From the NCBI GenBank assembly GCA_016711285.1, contig JADJTG010000013.1:412001-476000 (forward strand): a stretch of 64,000 nucleotides of DNA. Direction: 5' to 3'. Positions 9,046-17,147 of the stretch are shown here, piece after piece. A model generated the notes under the pieces. That model was not told the origin of the DNA. It was given only the letters and a program-made list of their open reading frames with translations, and did no database searches. The stretch's first letter is position 1. Each line of letters opens with the position of its first letter. The DNA is from Sphingobacteriales bacterium. GTDB taxonomy: Bacteria > Bacteroidota > Bacteroidia > Chitinophagales > UBA2359. Made by a program: the position numbers and the translations under genes.

Positions 9046-11178
9046 GTGACCTACCAACGCTATACCATCACGGCAGCACTGCCTTACGCCAACGGCGGCG
9101 TACACATCGGGCATCTTGCCGGAGCTTATATTCCTGCCGATATTTATGTGCGTTATCTGCGCCGCCGCTACGGAAAAGAGAAGGTACTCTTTGTGTGTGG
9201 CTCTGACGAACACGGTGTTCCTATTACGTTGCGTGCTCAAAAAGAAGGTATCACCCCGCAGGAGTTGGTGGATAAATACCACCATATTATGGGCAGCAGT
9301 TTTGCTCAATTCGGTATTGATTTTGATATTTATCATCGCACCTCCGACCCTTTGCATCACGAAACAGCAGCGCATTTTTTTAAAAAAATGTATGATGCGG
9401 GCGTGTTGCCGGAAAAAGAAAGCGAACAATATTATGATACCGAACAGGGGCGTTTTCTTGCCGACCGCTACATTATAGGCACTTGCCCGCGCTGTGCCAA
9501 CGAAAATGCCTACGGCGACCAGTGCGAAAAATGCGGCTCTACCCTTTCGCCGCAAGACCTTATCCGTCCGCGCTCGGCGTTGAGTGGCTCGGCATTGACA
9601 TTGCGCCCCACTACGCATTGGTATTTGCCATTGGACAGCTACCAGCAGTCGTGGCTCAATGCTTGGATATTGGAGGGCGAAGGGCGCAGCGAGGCGTGGA
9701 AAAATTCGGTGATGGGGCAATGTCGCTCGTGGTTGGAGCAGGGTTTGCAGCCGCGTGCCGTCACGCGCGATTTGGAGTGGGGCGTGGCTTTGCCCATTCC
9801 GCACACCGAGGGCAAGGTGCTGTATGTATGGTTCGATGCGCCCATCGGCTACATATCGGCGAGCAAGGCGTGGGCGGCACAGCAAGCGGGGCGCGACTGG
9901 CGACCCTTTTGGCAAAGCAGCGACAGCAAGTTGGTGCATTTTATCGGCAAAGACAATATCGTATTTCACTGCATTATTTTTCCGGCAATGCTGCGCCAGA
10001 TGCAGGATTTGGGCGAGCCTTATATATTGCCTGTAAATATACCAGCCAATGAGTTTTTGAATTTGGAAGGTGAAAAAATATCAACCAGCCGCAACCACGC
10101 TGTTTGGTTAGATGAATATTTGCAGGATTTTCCGCAGCAGCAAGATGCTTTGCGCTATGCCCTCACGAGTATTATTCCCGAAAGCAAAGACAGCGACTTT
10201 ACTTGGGCAGATTTTCAGTTGAAGGTAAACAGCGAGTTGGTAGCGATTTTGGGCAATTTTGTGAATCGGGTGTTGGTGCTGACGCACAAATTTTTGGAAG
10301 GAAAAACGCCTTCGGCAAAAGAAATAGAAGACAACAGCGAATTAAGAACCAAAATTCTCGCTGCTTACAGGAGTAATTTTGAAGAGAGTAATAAAAATAT
10401 ATGCAATATGATAGCGGGCTTGGAGAATTATCGTTTTCGTGAGGCGCAAGCCGAAATGATGAATTTGGCACGGGGCGGCAATAAGTTTTTGGCAGATTGC
10501 GAACCTTGGAAAATCTACAAAAGCGACCCCGAAGCCTGCGCTGCCGTATTGAGCTATGCGCTGGAGCTTACCGCTAATATTGCGGTGGCTTGCGAGCCGT
10601 TTTTGCCCAACACAGCGCGGCGTATTTTGGAGCAGCTTCGCCTTGATATTTCAGAAGCCTGTCGGCAGCAATTTTGGGAGCAGGGTGTTTTGCAAAATAT
10701 TTTACCCGAATTTCATACGCTCAACAGCCCCGAATTGTTGTTCAGAAACATTGAAGATGAAGAAATAAAGGTACAGACCGACCGATTGGCGGCGAGAAAA
10801 GCCGAGCGCGTGGCGGCGGCTCCGGCGGCTGTGGTGTATGCGCCGCTCAAAGAAAGCATCGCTTATGATGATTTTGCGAAATTAGACCTTCGTACTGCTA
10901 CGATTGTGGCGGCAGAGCGCATTCCGAAGGCGGATAAATTGCTGAAACTGACATTGAATGTGGGTTTTGAGGAGCGCACGGTGTTGAGTGGCATTGCGGA
11001 GCATTTTGAACCCGAAGCGATTATCGGGCGGCAGGTGTTGTTGTTGGCAAATTTAGCTCCCCGCACGATGCGCGGTGTGGTATCCAACGGAATGATTTTG
11101 ATGGCAGAAGATGCCGAAGGCAAACTGCATTTTGTAGCCCCGCCTGTTGCTATCAACAACGGCGCGACTATTTCGTAA
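9046..11178 (+). CDS. metG: Methionyl-tRNA synthetase
   Basis: A 710-residue class I aminoacyl-tRNA synthetase. The HIGH signature is at residues 20-23 (GVHIGHLAG). The KMSKS loop appears as KISTS at 344-348. The zinc knuckle has Cys147/Cys150 (CPRC) and Cys160/Cys163 (CEKC). The last ~105 residues form an EMAPII/Trbp111-like tRNA-binding domain (DFAKLDLRTATIVAAERIP onward), the long dimeric form of MetRS. Translation starts with GTG at 9046; no ATG is found nearby upstream, and this codon sits at the family's expected distance before HIGH. A short A/T palindrome precedes it at 9004-9028. Confidence 0.96.
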   Translation: MTYQRYTITAALPYANGGVHIGHLAGAYIPADIYVRYLRRRYGKEKVLFVCGSDEHGVPITLRAQKEGITPQELVDKYHHIMGSSFAQFGIDFDIYHRTSDPLHHETAAHFFKKMYDAGVLPEKESEQYYDTEQGRFLADRYIIGTCPRCANENAYGDQCEKCGSTLSPQDLIRPRSALSGSALTLRPTTHWYLPLDSYQQSWLNAWILEGEGRSEAWKNSVMGQCRSWLEQGLQPRAVTRDLEWGVALPIPHTEGKVLYVWFDAPIGYISASKAWAAQQAGRDWRPFWQSSDSKLVHFIGKDNIVFHCIIFPAMLRQMQDLGEPYILPVNIPANEFLNLEGEKISTSRNHAVWLDEYLQDFPQQQDALRYALTSIIPESKDSDFTWADFQLKVNSELVAILGNFVNRVLVLTHKFLEGKTPSAKEIEDNSELRTKILAAYRSNFEESNKNICNMIAGLENYRFREAQAEMMNLARGGNKFLADCEPWKIYKSDPEACAAVLSYALELTANIAVACEPFLPNTARRILEQLRLDISEACRQQFWEQGVLQNILPEFHTLNSPELLFRNIEDEEIKVQTDRLAARKAERVAAAPAAVVYAPLKESIAYDDFAKLDLRTATIVAAERIPKADKLLKLTLNVGFEERTVLSGIAEHFEPEAIIGRQVLLLANLAPRTMRGVVSNGMILMAEDAEGKLHFVAPPVAINNGATIS

Positions 11179-11259
11179 GGAACAGAATTTTATATTTTAA
11201 CACACCCACACTTTCAAAAAAGTGTCGGTCTGTTTTTTTATTGGGGAAGGAGATGATGA

Positions 11260-11550
11260 TTATTTTTTCTTTTTGAACATACGCAGCATACGGTCAGTAA
11301 CCCAATAGCCGCCTACTACATTAATAGCGGCAAATACCACCGACACCAAGCCCAACCATTTGCTGAGGTGGTGCAAATCGCCGAAATTGGAAGCGAGGAT
11401 AGCCCCTACGAGGGTGATGCCGGAGATGGCGTTGGAGCCGGACATCAGAGGAGTGTGCAAAGTGGGGGGTACTTTGGCGATGAGTTCGAAGCCCACATAG
11501 CTGGCGAGTACGAGGATATAGATGAGTACCAATAAAGTTTGAGTATCCAT
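11260..11550 (-). CDS. pntAB: NAD(P) transhydrogenase subunit alpha part 2 (PntA2), membrane domain
   Basis: A 96-residue membrane protein with three hydrophobic segments (LLVLIYILVLASYVGFE, SGITLVGAILAS, WLGLVSVVFAAINVVGG). The signature of the split proton-translocating transhydrogenase alpha-2 subunit is VPPTLHTPLMSGSNAISG. It forms part of the proton channel that drives hydride transfer from NADH to NADP+. The start is the ATG at 11550; the upstream in-frame extension is charged and not conserved in character. In split-type organisms pntA1, pntA2 and pntB are normally adjacent, but neither partner is next to this gene, so it looks displaced. Confidence 0.88.
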   Translation of the reverse strand: MDTQTLLVLIYILVLASYVGFELIAKVPPTLHTPLMSGSNAISGITLVGAILASNFGDLHHLSKWLGLVSVVFAAINVVGGYWVTDRMLRMFKKKK

Positions 11551-11637
11551 ACGGCAGGTGCGCAATAGAATTTTGTTGTGCAGGTAAATATAATACTTTT
11601 TTTTATGATTGCACAAAAACGGCGGAAAGGGGCAAAT

Positions 11638-12540
11638 TTATTGAAGTATTTGGAGCTGAAGGGCGAGGGGATTTGATTTGCCTTGAATGACTTTGACGGC
11701 ACTTTGGGCATTTTGGTATCCGGGTGCGGAGATGAGCAGGGTGTAATTGCCGTGAGGGACGGGTTTGATGTGTGCGATGCCGCCGGCTCCGGTGGTGGCA
11801 TTGATGTTGAGTTCTGCAATGCTAATGGTGGCGTTGGGGACGGGGAGGAGGGTTTGGTTGTTTTTGAGTTCTATTTTGATGCCGGTGGTGGTTCGGGTGG
11901 GGTCGATGATGATGCGGAGTTGGCGGTAGGTGAGTAGGAAATCGGGGTTGGTATTTTTGAATTGGAGGGATATTTTGTCGAGTTGGTTTTTGAGGAGGTC
12001 GTCGGTTTCTTTGAGGAGGTTTTTGATATTGATGCGGAAGGTGCTTCGGTTGCCGATGGCGTTTCGGACGAGGGGTGTGGCATTGGTGTAGTTGTTCATG
12101 GCGTTTTGGAGGGTGGTGAGTGCGGCGGCGTTGAGGGCATAGTCGGCGAGGTTGGGTAGGTTGGCTTGTGCTTGGTTGTAGATGACTTGGCAGGTGGGTA
12201 CGAGGAGGTCGTCTTTGATGCGGAGGAGGTCGGAGACGGAGAAGTTCATTTTTTGGCGGAGGGTGTTGTTGTTGGTTTGGTGGGCGTAGGCATATACGGC
12301 GGCGGCGATTTCGGCGGTGCGGGTGCAGAGTATTTCTTTGGCGGCGGTTTTATCTTGTGCGATGCCGCCGATTTGGGCGGATTCTTTGGAGGCGTTGCTT
12401 TGGATAGCGGCGATTTTGGTTTTGAGGGTGTTGAGGGCATTGGAGAATGCAGGCACCGTGGCAATGAGGGCGGCGTTTTTGTCGCAGTATTGAGTGAGGG
12501 CGCGATACATGTTGAGTTTGGATTCTTGACGTGCGTTCAT
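11638..12540 (-). CDS. Helical protein with C-terminal carboxypeptidase-regulatory-like domain, unknown function
   Basis: A 300-residue protein that I do not recognise as a named family. Residues ~1-215 look mostly alpha-helical (long Ala/Leu/Asn/Lys-rich stretches such as DLLRIKDDLLVPTCQVIYNQ). Residues ~220-300 form a beta-sandwich resembling a carboxypeptidase regulatory domain, with PVPNATISI, GIAHIKPVPHGNYTLLIS and APGYQ. No signal peptide or membrane segment is visible with the ATG at 12540. The coding strand is very poor in G and rich in C and A, unlike the neighbouring genes. It lies 87 nt upstream of pntA2 on the same strand and next to the minisatellite. A structural or scaffold role is conceivable but not shown. 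Confidence 0.7.
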   Translation of the reverse strand: MNARQESKLNMYRALTQYCDKNAALIATVPAFSNALNTLKTKIAAIQSNASKESAQIGGIAQDKTAAKEILCTRTAEIAAAVYAYAHQTNNNTLRQKMNFSVSDLLRIKDDLLVPTCQVIYNQAQANLPNLADYALNAAALTTLQNAMNNYTNATPLVRNAIGNRSTFRINIKNLLKETDDLLKNQLDKISLQFKNTNPDFLLTYRQLRIIIDPTRTTTGIKIELKNNQTLLPVPNATISIAELNINATTGAGGIAHIKPVPHGNYTLLISAPGYQNAQSAVKVIQGKSNPLALQLQILQ

Positions 12541-12689
12541 GGTGTGGTGTTTTTTTTGTTTTAGTGAAAAAATATTTTTTGCTACTTTTATTGTTGTTGG
12601 TGTAGCATCGGCACAATAACGCAACGAGTATGAAAAATATTGTGGGAATGATAAAAATTATTTTTGTAAGATGTTTTTGCGGACTTGTA

Positions 12690-13073
12690 ACGTGGCTTTG
12701 CAGGTGTGTAAGCTGACATTGTTTTAGTGTAACGTGGCTTTGCGAGGGTGTAACTATGCTTTGCGAGGGTGTAACGTGGCTTTGCAGGTGTGTAAGCTGA
12801 CATTGTTTCAGTGCAACCTGACATTGTTTCAGTGTAAGGGGGCTTTGCGAGGGTGTAACTATGCTTTGCGAGGGTGTAACGTGGCTTTGTAAGGTGTGTA
12901 AGCTGACATTGTTTCAGTGCAACCTGACATTGTTTCAGTGTGACGTGGCTTTGCGAGGGTGTAACTATGCTTTGCGAGGGTGTAACGTGGCTTTGTAAGG
13001 TGTGTAAGCTGACATTGTTTCAGTGCAACCTGACATTGTTTCAGTGTAAGGGGGCTTTGCGAGGGTGTAACTC
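12690..13073. repeat. 21-bp minisatellite with ~105/106-bp higher-order repeat
   Basis: About 18 tandem units of ~21 bp, all starting GTGTAA or GTGCAA. Two unit families alternate: type A, GTGTAACGTGGCTTTGCGAG plus one G (variants with TAT or GGG in the middle), and type B, GTGCAACCTGACATTGTTTC plus A. Units are arranged in a fixed order A-B-B-A-A that recurs every 105-106 bp, with matching points at 12769, 12874 and 12980. Because this larger period is not a multiple of three and some units contain in-frame stops, a coding role is unlikely. The stretch separates the helical-protein gene from the T9SS paralog array. No function is known to me. Confidence 0.85.
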
Positions 13074-13172
13074 GGTTTTTTTCGTTTTTTTACCTCTTTT
13101 TTGCTCCGAAAGGGGGAATTTTGGAGGGTACTATTTTTTTGGGTTTTGTAAAAAAAAATAGTACTATTTTTT

Positions 13173-13201
13173 TTGCTGTGTAAAGAAAGGAGTTATATTT
13201 G
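13173..13201 (+). promoter_or_regulatory. Probable promoter of the five-gene T9SS paralog array
   Basis: TTG at 13173-13175, 18 nt, TATATTTG at 13194-13201. It lies 32 nt before the relic start codon at 13234. The 33-nt spacers inside the array contain no such element, so one promoter probably drives the whole array. Confidence 0.5.
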
Positions 13202-13233
13202 CAATATCACTTTTTAAAATAAAAATATATCCT

Positions 13234-13299
13234 ATGAGAAACAACAGTATGGTTTGCGCCATTTTTGCTCATAGCGGTAAGTTTTTGGTTTGTCCGTAA
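13234..13299 (+). pseudogene. Deletion relic of an array paralog (21-codon mini-ORF)
   Basis: An ATG at 13234 opens a 21-residue frame whose last eight residues, SGKFLVCP, are exactly the C terminus of the neighbouring paralogs. The DNA from about 13273 through the stop and the following 33-nt spacer is nearly identical to the end of copy 1 (14239-14295). The first part (MRNNSMVCAIFAH) does not match the paralogs. It looks like the remains of a sixth copy whose body was lost by deletion, leaving its promoter and last codons. Whether the short peptide is made is unknown. Confidence 0.7.
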
Positions 13300-13332
13300 T
13301 TTTGTCATTATATTTTCTTTCCAAAAATTCTT

Positions 13333-14262
13333 ATGAAATACTTTATATTTTACATCACTATGCTGTTGAGTTGCTCCTCTTTGCTCCAAGCGCAAGAAGA
13401 CGATTATATACCGATGTTGCAAGATGGTAATGTGTGGACTATATCAAGTTCCCAAGGAGGCATAATAGCAGGCACGACTAATAAATATACCACGGTAAAA
13501 ATAGCCGGAGATAGCCTTATCAATGGTAAGGTGTATAAAAAACTAGTGGATTCTACCTATTTAAATACATATAATTATGAGACTGGTATGTATGATACAA
13601 TTAGTTACCCTTTCAAGTTATTAGTTTTATTGAGAGAAGAAAATAAACAGGTTATTGGTTATAATAACGCTACTGCTACAGAGGGTGTTGTCTACGATTT
13701 TAATATTCAGGTGGGCGATTATATTCCTAAGGATATGTATGCTTATTCAAGGGTTCAAAGCAGTGGCGATACTATTTTGGCAGATGGTTTGTCGCACCGC
13801 TATTTTGAAATTGTAGATACCTGCACTTTTATGTGGTGTGGTAGTACGTGTTCCCCTTACTTACTGATAGAAGGGGTGGGTACAAATGAGGGATTTTATG
13901 CTCCTGCTAATTGTGTCTATTTTGAGCAAGTCTCAAGTTCATGGCTAAATTGCCTCAATCGCAATGGCAATGCCATTTATGGGTGTGGTGTTCCGGACGA
14001 CACATTGAGCGTTCCGGTACTTGCGTTGCCGCCGCAGAGGGTGAGTGTATCGCCAAATCCGGCGGTGGAGTGGGTGGAGTTTCGTGCGGCGATGCCTTTG
14101 GAGTGGCGTATTTACGATGTGAGGGGTGTGTTGCGCTATCGGAGTGGTGGGGCGCAAAGTTATTTGCCTCTTTCTTTACAAGGCTGGCAGTCGGGCGTTT
14201 ATTATTATCAAGCCACAGACGGCAGGGGGCAGTATAGCGGTAAGTTTTTGGTTTGTCCGTAA
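13333..14262 (+). CDS. T9SS-secreted paralog, array copy 1
   Basis: A 309-residue exported protein. Residues 1-~20 are a Sec signal peptide (MKYFIFYITMLLSC, then LLQAQ). The body (residues ~21-230) is of a Bacteroidota family of unknown function with the landmarks GDSLINGKVYKKL, LLREEN, YDFNIQVGDY, SSGDTILADGLSHRYFEIVD and LLIEGVGTNEG. The last ~75 residues are a type A T9SS sorting domain (SVSPNPAVEWVEFRA, IYDVRGVLRYRSG, SGVYYYQATDG). It is the first intact member of five tandem copies separated by identical-length 33-nt spacers. Its middle part shares blocks with copy 3 (YNYETGMYDTISYPF). Role unknown; a surface-exposed or released protein is the safe inference. Confidence 0.85.
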   Translation: MKYFIFYITMLLSCSSLLQAQEDDYIPMLQDGNVWTISSSQGGIIAGTTNKYTTVKIAGDSLINGKVYKKLVDSTYLNTYNYETGMYDTISYPFKLLVLLREENKQVIGYNNATATEGVVYDFNIQVGDYIPKDMYAYSRVQSSGDTILADGLSHRYFEIVDTCTFMWCGSTCSPYLLIEGVGTNEGFYAPANCVYFEQVSSSWLNCLNRNGNAIYGCGVPDDTLSVPVLALPPQRVSVSPNPAVEWVEFRAAMPLEWRIYDVRGVLRYRSGGAQSYLPLSLQGWQSGVYYYQATDGRGQYSGKFLVCP

Positions 14263-14295
14263 TTTTGTCATTATATTTTCTTTCCAAAAATTCTT

Positions 14296-15216
14296 ATGAA
14301 ATACCTTTTATTTTACATAACTATGCTGTTGAGTTGCTCCTTGCTCCAAGCGCAAGAAGACGATTATATACCGATGTTGCAAGATGGAAATGTGTGGGAA
14401 GTACGTCATAAAAATATGGATATATCCGGAAACACTTATTATTATATCACCATAAAGATAGCCGGAGATAGCCTTATCAATGGTAAGGTGTATAAAAAAT
14501 TAATGGATTCTTTGTATTCAGAGATACATAGTGGTGGTATAAATGACACAATTAGTTATCCTTTTGAACTCTTTTCTTTATTAAGAGAAGAGAACCAGCA
14601 GGTTATTGGTTATAATAACACTACTGCTACAGAGGGTGTTTGGTACGATTTTAATATTCAGGTGGGCGATTATATTCATAAGGATATGTATGCTTATTCG
14701 AGGGTTCAAAGCAGTGGCGATACTATTTTGGCAGATGGTTTATCGCATCGCTATTTTGAAATAGTGGATACCTCCACTATTGAGTGGTCGGGTATTAGTT
14801 GCAATCCTTATTTACAGATAGAAGGGGTGGGTACGGATGAAGGGTTTTATGCTCCTGCTTCCTGTTATTATTTTGAAACATCATCGTCCGCCATATTGCT
14901 TTGTCTGAGTCGCAACGACAGCACCATTTATGGAAATTGCAGCACACCGGACGACACATTGAGCGTTCCGGTGCTTGCGTTGCCGCCTCAGACGGTGAGT
15001 ATATCACCAAATCCGGCGGTGGAGTGGGTAGAGTTTCGGGCGGCGATGCCTTTGGAGTGGAGTATTTATGATGTGAGGGGGGTGCTGCGCTATCGGAGTG
15101 GTGGGGCGCAAAGTTATTTGCCTCTTTCTTTACAAGGCTGGCAGTCGGGCGTTTATTATTATCAAGCCACAGACGGCAAGGAGCAGTATAGCGGTAAGTT
15201 TTTGGTTTGTCCGTAA
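14296..15216 (+). CDS. T9SS-secreted paralog, array copy 2
   Basis: A 306-residue paralog of copy 1 with the same signal peptide, sorting domain and 33-nt upstream spacer. The variable middle differs: residues ~35-60 read EVRHKNMDISGNTYYYITIK, and the region before the sorting domain reads CLSRNDSTIYGNCSTPDD where copies 1 and 3 read CLNRNGNAIYGCGVPDD or similar. It is nearly identical to copy 4 over the whole gene, which points to a recent duplication. The codon run at ~14493 has six A, which keeps the frame; copy 4 has five. No catalytic motif is recognisable. Confidence 0.85.
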   Translation: MKYLLFYITMLLSCSLLQAQEDDYIPMLQDGNVWEVRHKNMDISGNTYYYITIKIAGDSLINGKVYKKLMDSLYSEIHSGGINDTISYPFELFSLLREENQQVIGYNNTTATEGVWYDFNIQVGDYIHKDMYAYSRVQSSGDTILADGLSHRYFEIVDTSTIEWSGISCNPYLQIEGVGTDEGFYAPASCYYFETSSSAILLCLSRNDSTIYGNCSTPDDTLSVPVLALPPQTVSISPNPAVEWVEFRAAMPLEWSIYDVRGVLRYRSGGAQSYLPLSLQGWQSGVYYYQATDGKEQYSGKFLVCP

Positions 15217-15249
15217 TTTTGTCATTATATTTTCTTTCCAAAAATTCTT

Positions 15250-16161
15250 ATGAAACACTTTATATTTTACATCACTATGCTGTTGAGTTGCTCTTTGCTC
15301 CAAGCCCAGGAAGACGATTATATACCGATGTTGCAAGATGGTAATGTGTGGAAGATATGGCAACATTCCGGAGGAGTATTTTCTGGTGATAAAAACCGAT
15401 ACATCACAGTAAAAATAGCCGGAGATAGCCTTATCAATGGTAAGGCTTATAAAAAACTAGTGGATTCTACCTATTTAAATACATATAATTATGAGACTGG
15501 TATGTATGATACAATTAGTTACCCTTTCAGCTTTTACTCCTTATTAAGAGAGGAAAACCAACAGGTAATTCGTTATGATACCGCTACTACTATGGAACAC
15601 ATTGTACACAATTTTAATATTCAGGTAGGCGATTATTTATTTAATTTAAAAGTTGAAAGCAGTGGCGATACTATTTTGGCAGATGGTTTGTCACATCGCT
15701 ATTTTGAAATGGTAGATACCTCCACTATTGAATGGTTTGGTAGGAGTTGTGTTCCCTATTTATTGATAGAGGGAGTAGGTACAAATGAAGGAATTTACTC
15801 GCCAGCTTCCTGTACTTATTTTGAAATATCATCAACTTCATGGCTAAATTGCCTCAGTCGCAATGGCAATGCCATTTATGGGTGTGGTGTTCCGGACGAC
15901 ACATTGAGCGTTCCGGTGCTTGTGTTGCCGCCTCAGAGGGTGAGTGTATCGCCAAATCCGGCGGTGGAGTGGGTGGAGTTTCGGGCGGCGATGCCTTTGG
16001 AGTGGAGTATTTACGATGTGAGAGGGGTGCTACGCTATCGGAGTGGTGGGGCGCAAAGCTATTTGCCTCTTTCTTTACAAGGCTGGCAGTCGGGCGTTTA
16101 TTATTATCAAGCCACAGACGGCAAGGAGCAGTATAGCGGTAAATTTTTGGTTTGTCCGTAA
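15250..16161 (+). CDS. T9SS-secreted paralog, array copy 3
   Basis: A 303-residue paralog. Ends match the other copies: signal peptide MKHFIFYITMLLSCSLLQAQ and the ~75-residue T9SS type A domain ending SGKFLVCP. The middle shares long stretches with copy 1 (VDSTYLNTYNYETGMYD; SWLNCLSRNGNAIYGCG) but has private sequence at VWKIWQHSGGVFSGDKNRYI and MEHIVHNFNIQVGDYLFNLK. It is thus a mosaic: homologous to copy 1 in some blocks, to copies 2/4 in others (STIEW), and unique elsewhere. Function unknown. Confidence 0.85.
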   Translation: MKHFIFYITMLLSCSLLQAQEDDYIPMLQDGNVWKIWQHSGGVFSGDKNRYITVKIAGDSLINGKAYKKLVDSTYLNTYNYETGMYDTISYPFSFYSLLREENQQVIRYDTATTMEHIVHNFNIQVGDYLFNLKVESSGDTILADGLSHRYFEMVDTSTIEWFGRSCVPYLLIEGVGTNEGIYSPASCTYFEISSTSWLNCLSRNGNAIYGCGVPDDTLSVPVLVLPPQRVSVSPNPAVEWVEFRAAMPLEWSIYDVRGVLRYRSGGAQSYLPLSLQGWQSGVYYYQATDGKEQYSGKFLVCP

Positions 16162-16194
16162 TTTTGTCATTATATTTTCTTTCCAAAAATTCTT

Positions 16195-17114
16195 ATGAAA
16201 CACTTTATATTTTACATCACTATGCTGTTGAGTTGCTCTTTGCTCCAAGCCCAAGCAGACGATTATATACCGATGTTGCAAGATGGAAATGTGTGGGAAG
16301 TACGTCATAAAAATATGGATATATCCGGAAACACTTATTATTATATCACCATAAAGATAGCCGGAGATAGCCTTATCAATGGTAAGGTGTATAAAAATTA
16401 ATGGATTCTTTGTATTCAGAGATACATAGTGGTGGTATAAATGACACAATTAGTTATCCTTTTGAACTCTTTTCTTTATTAAGAGAAGAGAACCAGCAGG
16501 TTATTGGCTATAACAGCACTACTGCTACAGAGGGTGTTTGGTACGATTTTAATATTCAGGTGGGCGATTATGTTCCTAAGGATATGTATTCTTATTCGCG
16601 GGTTCAAAGCAGTGGCGATACTATTTTGGCAGATGGTTTATCGCACCGCTATTTTGAAATAGTGGATACCTCCACTATTGAGTGGTCGGGTATTAGTTGC
16701 AATCCTTATTTACAGATAGAAGGGGTGGGTACGGATGAAGGGTTTTATGCTCCTGCTTCCTGTTATTATTTTGAAACATCATCGTCCGCCATATTGCTTT
16801 GTCTGAGTCGCAACGACAGCACCATTTATGGAAATTGCAGCACACCGGACGACACATTGAGCGTTCCGGTGCTTGCGTTGCCGCCTCAGACGGTGAGTGT
16901 ATCGCCAAATCCGGCGGGGGAGTGGGTGGAGTTGCGTGCGGCGATGCCCTTGGAGTGGAGTATTTACGATGTGAGGGGGGTGCTACGCTATCGGAGTGGT
17001 GGGGCGCAAAGTTATTTGCCTCTTTCTTTACAAGGCTGGCAGGCGGGCGTTTATTATTATCAAGCCACAGACGGCAAGGAGCAGTATAATGGTAAGTTTT
17101 TAGTTTGTCCGTAA
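16195..17114 (+). pseudogene. T9SS-secreted paralog, array copy 4, frameshifted
   Basis: Nearly identical to copy 2, but an A run at 16393-16397 has five A where copy 2 has six. This brings the TAA at 16399-16401 into frame after 68 residues. Downstream the frame is intact from 16401 to the stop at 17114 (237 residues, starting at an internal ATG), including the complete T9SS sorting domain. The downstream part alone lacks a signal peptide and would not be exported. Either the copy is inactive, or the run was miscounted in the assembly; three other genes in this window show the same kind of one-base run change, so the second reading is likely. Confidence 0.75.
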
Positions 17115-17147
17115 TTTTGTCATTATATTTTCTTTCCAAAAATTCTT

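Noticed and set aside
11683..12564. Gly/Val/Glu-rich plus-strand ORFs
   Set aside because: They mirror the C-rich codons of the minus-strand gene, which has a carboxypeptidase-regulatory-like domain and a proper ATG.
12690..13073. CRISPR array
   Set aside because: Units are contiguous 21-mers of two related types with no unique spacers, and no cas gene is nearby.
12588..13161. Heptad-repeat protein ORFs across the minisatellite (both strands)
   Set aside because: The 105/106-bp superperiod shifts the frame, variants introduce stops, and there is no start context; these are by-products of a 21-bp period.
14795..15241. Antisense ORFs (110-148 codons) repeated opposite the ends of the array paralogs
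   Set aside because: They recur only because the sense DNA is duplicated; the sense frame has a signal peptide and a sorting domain, the antisense has no protein-like features.
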